DNA from: an uncultured Prevotella sp. | GTDB taxonomy: Bacteria; Bacteroidota; Bacteroidia; Bacteroidales; Bacteroidaceae | Assembly: GCA_946998295.1 (NCBI GenBank) | Contig: CAMPYS010000031.1 | Span: forward strand, 1-17,690 | Direction: 5' to 3' | Length of the DNA stretch: 17,690 nucleotides | Shown: in pieces, positions 15,731 through 17,690 of the stretch | Layout: each line of letters starts with the position of its first letter | Position numbering within the stretch: position 1 is the first letter of the stretch | Program-made: the position numbers and the translations under genes | The notes under the pieces: model-generated | Told to the model about the DNA's origin: nothing | Database searches by the model: none | Seen by the model: only the letters and a program-made list of their open reading frames with translations

Positions 15731-15866
15731 ATGTGTTTAGGATTGAGTTTTTGAACTGGTTCTTAAAAACATCTAATAAAATATTTGTATCAGAATCATA
15801 GCTTGTACTAGCTTCATTTTCATTAATTCTCCCCCAATACTTATATTCTAAACGAACCCTTTGGCG
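15731..15866 (-). other. Possible gene remnant cut by the IS66 element
   Basis: On the minus strand one frame is open from about 15866 to the IS66 end (about 45 codons). It reads FRQRVRLEYKYWGRINENEA, then STSYDSDTNILLDVFKNQF. The composition is AT-rich and looks protein-like, similar to the lanthipeptide operon genes, but I cannot assign a family. It has no start in this stretch and runs into the IS66 right end. It may be what remains of a gene that once lay upstream of the precursor, or it may be chance coding. Confidence 0.3.
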
Positions 15867-15900
15867 GAATTAATTTAAGTTGATAAACATGAATAAAAAG

Positions 15901-15931
15901 TTGCACATATCATTAATTTTTAGTAACTTAG
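15901..15931 (+). promoter_or_regulatory. Promoter of the truncated IS982-family transposase
   Basis: TTG (15901-15903) is 20 bases before TAACTTAG (15924-15931), which matches TAnnTTTG in all but one position. Transcription would start near 15938, 26 bases before the Met codon at 15964, supporting that start over the upstream ones. Confidence 0.4.
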
Positions 15932-15963
15932 TAGTATTCAAAACGTTAAGTTCAAGCCATCGT

Positions 15964-16167
15964 ATGTACAACCTTTATACAAAATTCGTCAAAATACTTG
16001 AGATATGCAAGCAATTCTCTGAAAATCTCGTCAATGAATCGGGTAATATTCCACGCCGTGGTCCTGTTCCTAAGTTTTCGGACTTGGAAGTGGTAGCATT
16101 ATCCCTGACGGCAGAGGCAGAGAGCATTGATAGCGAGAAGTGGCTGTTCGACTATAAACTGCAAGAG
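15964..16167 (+). pseudogene. IS982-family transposase, 5' fragment (different subgroup from the left copy)
   Basis: From Met at 15964 about 68 residues match the N-terminus of IS982-family transposases: MYNLYTKFVKILEICKQF, then RRGPVPKFSDLEVVALSLTA, then DSEKWLFDYKLQE. The similarity stops at about 16167, after which the frame runs on to 16275 in unrelated sequence. Full-length members have about 300 residues, so about three quarters is missing, including the catalytic triad. The style of this N-terminus differs from the subgroup of the 1673-2137 fragment, so the two are probably not halves of one split element. This remnant separates the RiPP region from the helicase fragment. Confidence 0.65.
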
Positions 16168-16220
16168 ATACTGTTATGGGAGGGTTACACCAAACAAAAT
16201 CAGAAATTAGTGGTTGCTGG

Positions 16221-16251
16221 GATTGAAATTCTTGTGTTTCAATCGTTTTTT
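16221..16251 (+). terminator. Terminator-like hairpin
   Basis: A perfect 8-bp stem GATTGAAA (16221-16228) / TTTCAATC (16237-16244) with an 8-base loop is followed by a run of six T (16246-16251). This fits a rho-independent terminator on the plus strand. It belongs to unidentified sequence beyond the IS982 break. Confidence 0.5.
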
Positions 16252-16264
16252 GCAAAGAAAAGAG

Positions 16265-16345
16265 TAACTTTGTAGCATCAGAACAGGTGTTCTTTGAGAT
16301 ATTGCAGAATAAAGAAGGGAGAAGAAACTCGCTCGTTTCCTTCTC
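16265..16345 (+). promoter_or_regulatory. Promoter-like -7 element followed by a leader hairpin
   Basis: TAACTTTG (16265-16272) is a perfect Bacteroides -7 element, but no good -33 TTTG lies 19-21 bases upstream. Downstream is a stem formed by 16319-16328 and 16335-16345 (10 pairs with one bulged base, loop TCGCTC). This looks like the leader of a gene that is no longer present: the sequence breaks into the helicase fragment at about 16413. Nothing else is recognisable in 16276-16413. Confidence 0.35.
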
Positions 16346-16413
16346 GTAACCCATTTACCCTTTATTCATTCTTATTTTATTGGTTATCTGAAAGATACAA
16401 CATTTTTGAATCT

Positions 16414-17690
16414 TTTGCGGGCATAGTCCGTGGCGATAAGCATCTTCGCCTTTTCCTCCGTTTCCGAAAGCGGCAGTCTGCCCAACAGGGTGGCGTCGCC
16501 CGTCTTGGCGAATTGCATCAGCTTCTGTATGAAGTCCTCCTGCTCCGGCGTGGGCGGTATGTGGTGCAGTATCTCGTTTTTGTTGGGACGGTCCACGCCC
16601 ACATCCTCCGCCGTGCGGTAGTCCGTGATTTCATTATAGAAGGCGGCAAGCTCCGGCACTTTGATGAAGTAGCGGAAACGCTCCTTCTGCACCACGTTGT
16701 TCGTCACGTTGAACTCAAAATCCGTTGTCTTCTTGGCAAATATCGCCGACCACGCATCAAAACATCGAATGTCCTGCCGTTCCAGCTCCTTCGGGCGCAG
16801 GTACTTGAACAGCAGGTACAGCTCAGTCAGCGAGTTGCTGATAGTCGTGCCGGAGAGGAAGGTCGCCCCCAAGTCCTTGCCCGTGCGCTCCTGTATGGTG
16901 CGGATAGCAAAGAGCATGTTCAGTGCCTTCTGGCTTCCCTCGCTGTTCCCCAATCCCGCCACACGGTCGTGGCGCGTGTTGAAAGTCAGATTCTTGAACT
17001 GGTGCGATTCATCAATGAAAATGTGGTCGATGCCCATCTGCTTGAAGTCCACCACGTCGTCCGTGCGTGACTTTATGGCGTGTTCCACCTTCTCCAATTT
17101 CGCTTCAAGGTTATGCTTGCGCTTCTCCAGACCTTTCAGCATCGCCCGCGATACGTTCTTTCCCTGCTGGCGCAGCACTTCGAGGTTTTCCTCCACCGTG
17201 TCAAGCTCCGCTTGCAGGATGCGCTGCTGCAACTCCGGCGACTGCGGTATCTTGCCGAACTGGTCGTGCGACATAATGACACAATCGTAGTCGTTGTTCT
17301 TGATGTTGTTGAAGAAACGCACGCGGTTGGCGGTCGAAAAGTCTTTCTCCGAAGCGTACAGAATCCTCGCGTTGGGATATGCCGCTTGATAGGTGGCGGC
17401 AATCTCCGCAACATTGGCTTTCAGCCCGATAATCATCGGCTTGTGCGCCAAGTTCAGACGCTTCATTTCATGCGCGGCGATGCACATTATCAGCGTCTTG
17501 CCGGTTCCAACCTCGTGGTCACAAATTCCGCCGCCGTTCTGTTTCAGCATCCAGACGCAATCCATCTGCGAGGGATAGACGCTCCTGATGCCCCGGCTTG
17601 CCAGCCCTTTCAGATTGAGGTCGGGAAAAGTCTGATGCGAGCCGTCATACTTCGGGCGCACGAAACAGTTGAACTTGCGGTTATACATCG
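16414..17690 (-). pseudogene. SNF2-type helicase part of a large conjugative-element helicase/methylase, 3'-truncated
   Basis: About 425 residues are visible of a protein that in Bacteroides conjugative elements is usually well over 1500 residues. Its N-terminal part lies beyond the window edge; the Met at 17688 is probably internal. Visible features are ICDHEVGTGKTLIMCIAAHE (Walker A, motif I), a long coiled-coil insert rich in Glu/Lys (about 150-210), IDHIFIDESHQFKNLTF (motif II, DESH) and TFLSGTTISNSLTELYLLFK (motif III). The frame then leaves the family after KMLIATDYARK: nine foreign codons and a stop at 16384 follow, so the second RecA-like domain is missing. The sequence is clearly more GC-rich than the RiPP operon. 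Helicase activity is therefore unlikely. Confidence 0.8.

Noticed and set aside
15775..15828. A tiny minus-strand frame MKMKLVQAMILIQIFY preceded by GGGGGAGAA, as a second precursor or leader peptide.
   Set aside because: Only 16 codons, no leader motif, no Cys or Ser/Thr-rich core, and it overlaps a longer open remnant in another frame.
1673..16167. The IS982 3' fragment on the left and the IS982 5' fragment on the right could be two halves of one element split by the RiPP cluster.
   Set aside because: The residue styles belong to different IS982 subgroups and there is no shared junction sequence or target duplication, so they are better read as two separate remnants.
16294..17290. Several long plus-strand open frames opposite the helicase fragment.
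   Set aside because: They are antisense shadows of GC-rich coding sequence; the minus-strand frame carries clear helicase motifs.
1..17690. CRISPR arrays, tRNA or rRNA genes.
   Set aside because: No regularly spaced direct repeats and no cloverleaf or rRNA-like conserved stretches were seen.

Overview
The window looks like Bacteroidales (gut Bacteroides/Phocaeicola/Prevotella-like) DNA. It carries Bacteroidota-type promoters (TAnnTTTG), mobilization genes of the Bacteroides conjugative-element type, IS982 and IS66 transposons, and a CarboxypepD_reg/outer-membrane beta-barrel protein. By eye, base composition is mosaic: the central ~12 kb is very AT-rich, while the right-hand helicase fragment is GC-rich.

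Layout. (1) 1-1457, + strand: ICE mobilization module with a MerR-like HTH protein, a DUF3408 protein, a hairpin-rich candidate oriT and a MobA-like relaxosome protein. (2) 1460-2137: scars, namely the 3' end of a type I restriction specificity gene (hsdS, - strand) butted against the 3' half of an IS982-family transposase gene (+). (3) 2154-14086, all - strand: one tightly packed class II lanthipeptide (RiPP) operon. In transcription order it encodes a precursor peptide, a LanM synthetase, an unrecognised helical protein, two tandem GT25-like glycosyltransferases, an outer-membrane beta-barrel protein with an N-terminal CarboxypepD_reg domain, a SAM methyltransferase, a C39-peptidase ABC exporter (PCAT) and a short HlyD-type membrane fusion protein. 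(4) 14200-15730: a complete but decayed IS66-family element (17-bp perfect terminal inverted repeats) just upstream of the precursor promoter. (5) 15731-16413: a gene remnant, the 5' end of a second and different IS982-family transposase, a terminator-like hairpin, and a promoter/leader-like stretch. (6) 16414-17690, - strand: part of the large SNF2-helicase/methylase-type protein common on Bacteroides conjugative elements, cut off at its 3' side by the scar region.

How the genes may work together. The precursor (77 aa) has a double-glycine-type leader and a core of about 46 residues in which 20 are Ser/Thr and five are Cys, ending in a Gly-Ser repeat tail. LanM would dehydrate Ser/Thr, and the methyltransferase and the two glycosyltransferases could decorate the peptide. 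PCAT would remove the leader during export with the HlyD partner, and the beta-barrel protein could serve the outer membrane. The outstanding points are these. The LanM cyclase domain lacks all three expected zinc ligands (WG instead of WC, AS instead of CH). A conserved kinase-site His is replaced by Ile. The leader ends in Gly-Glu where Gly-Gly is expected. A Ser-rich core sits in a cluster with duplicated GT25-like enzymes. Together this suggests an unusual, possibly glycosylated RiPP rather than a standard lantibiotic. The cluster appears to be cargo in a rearranged conjugative element.
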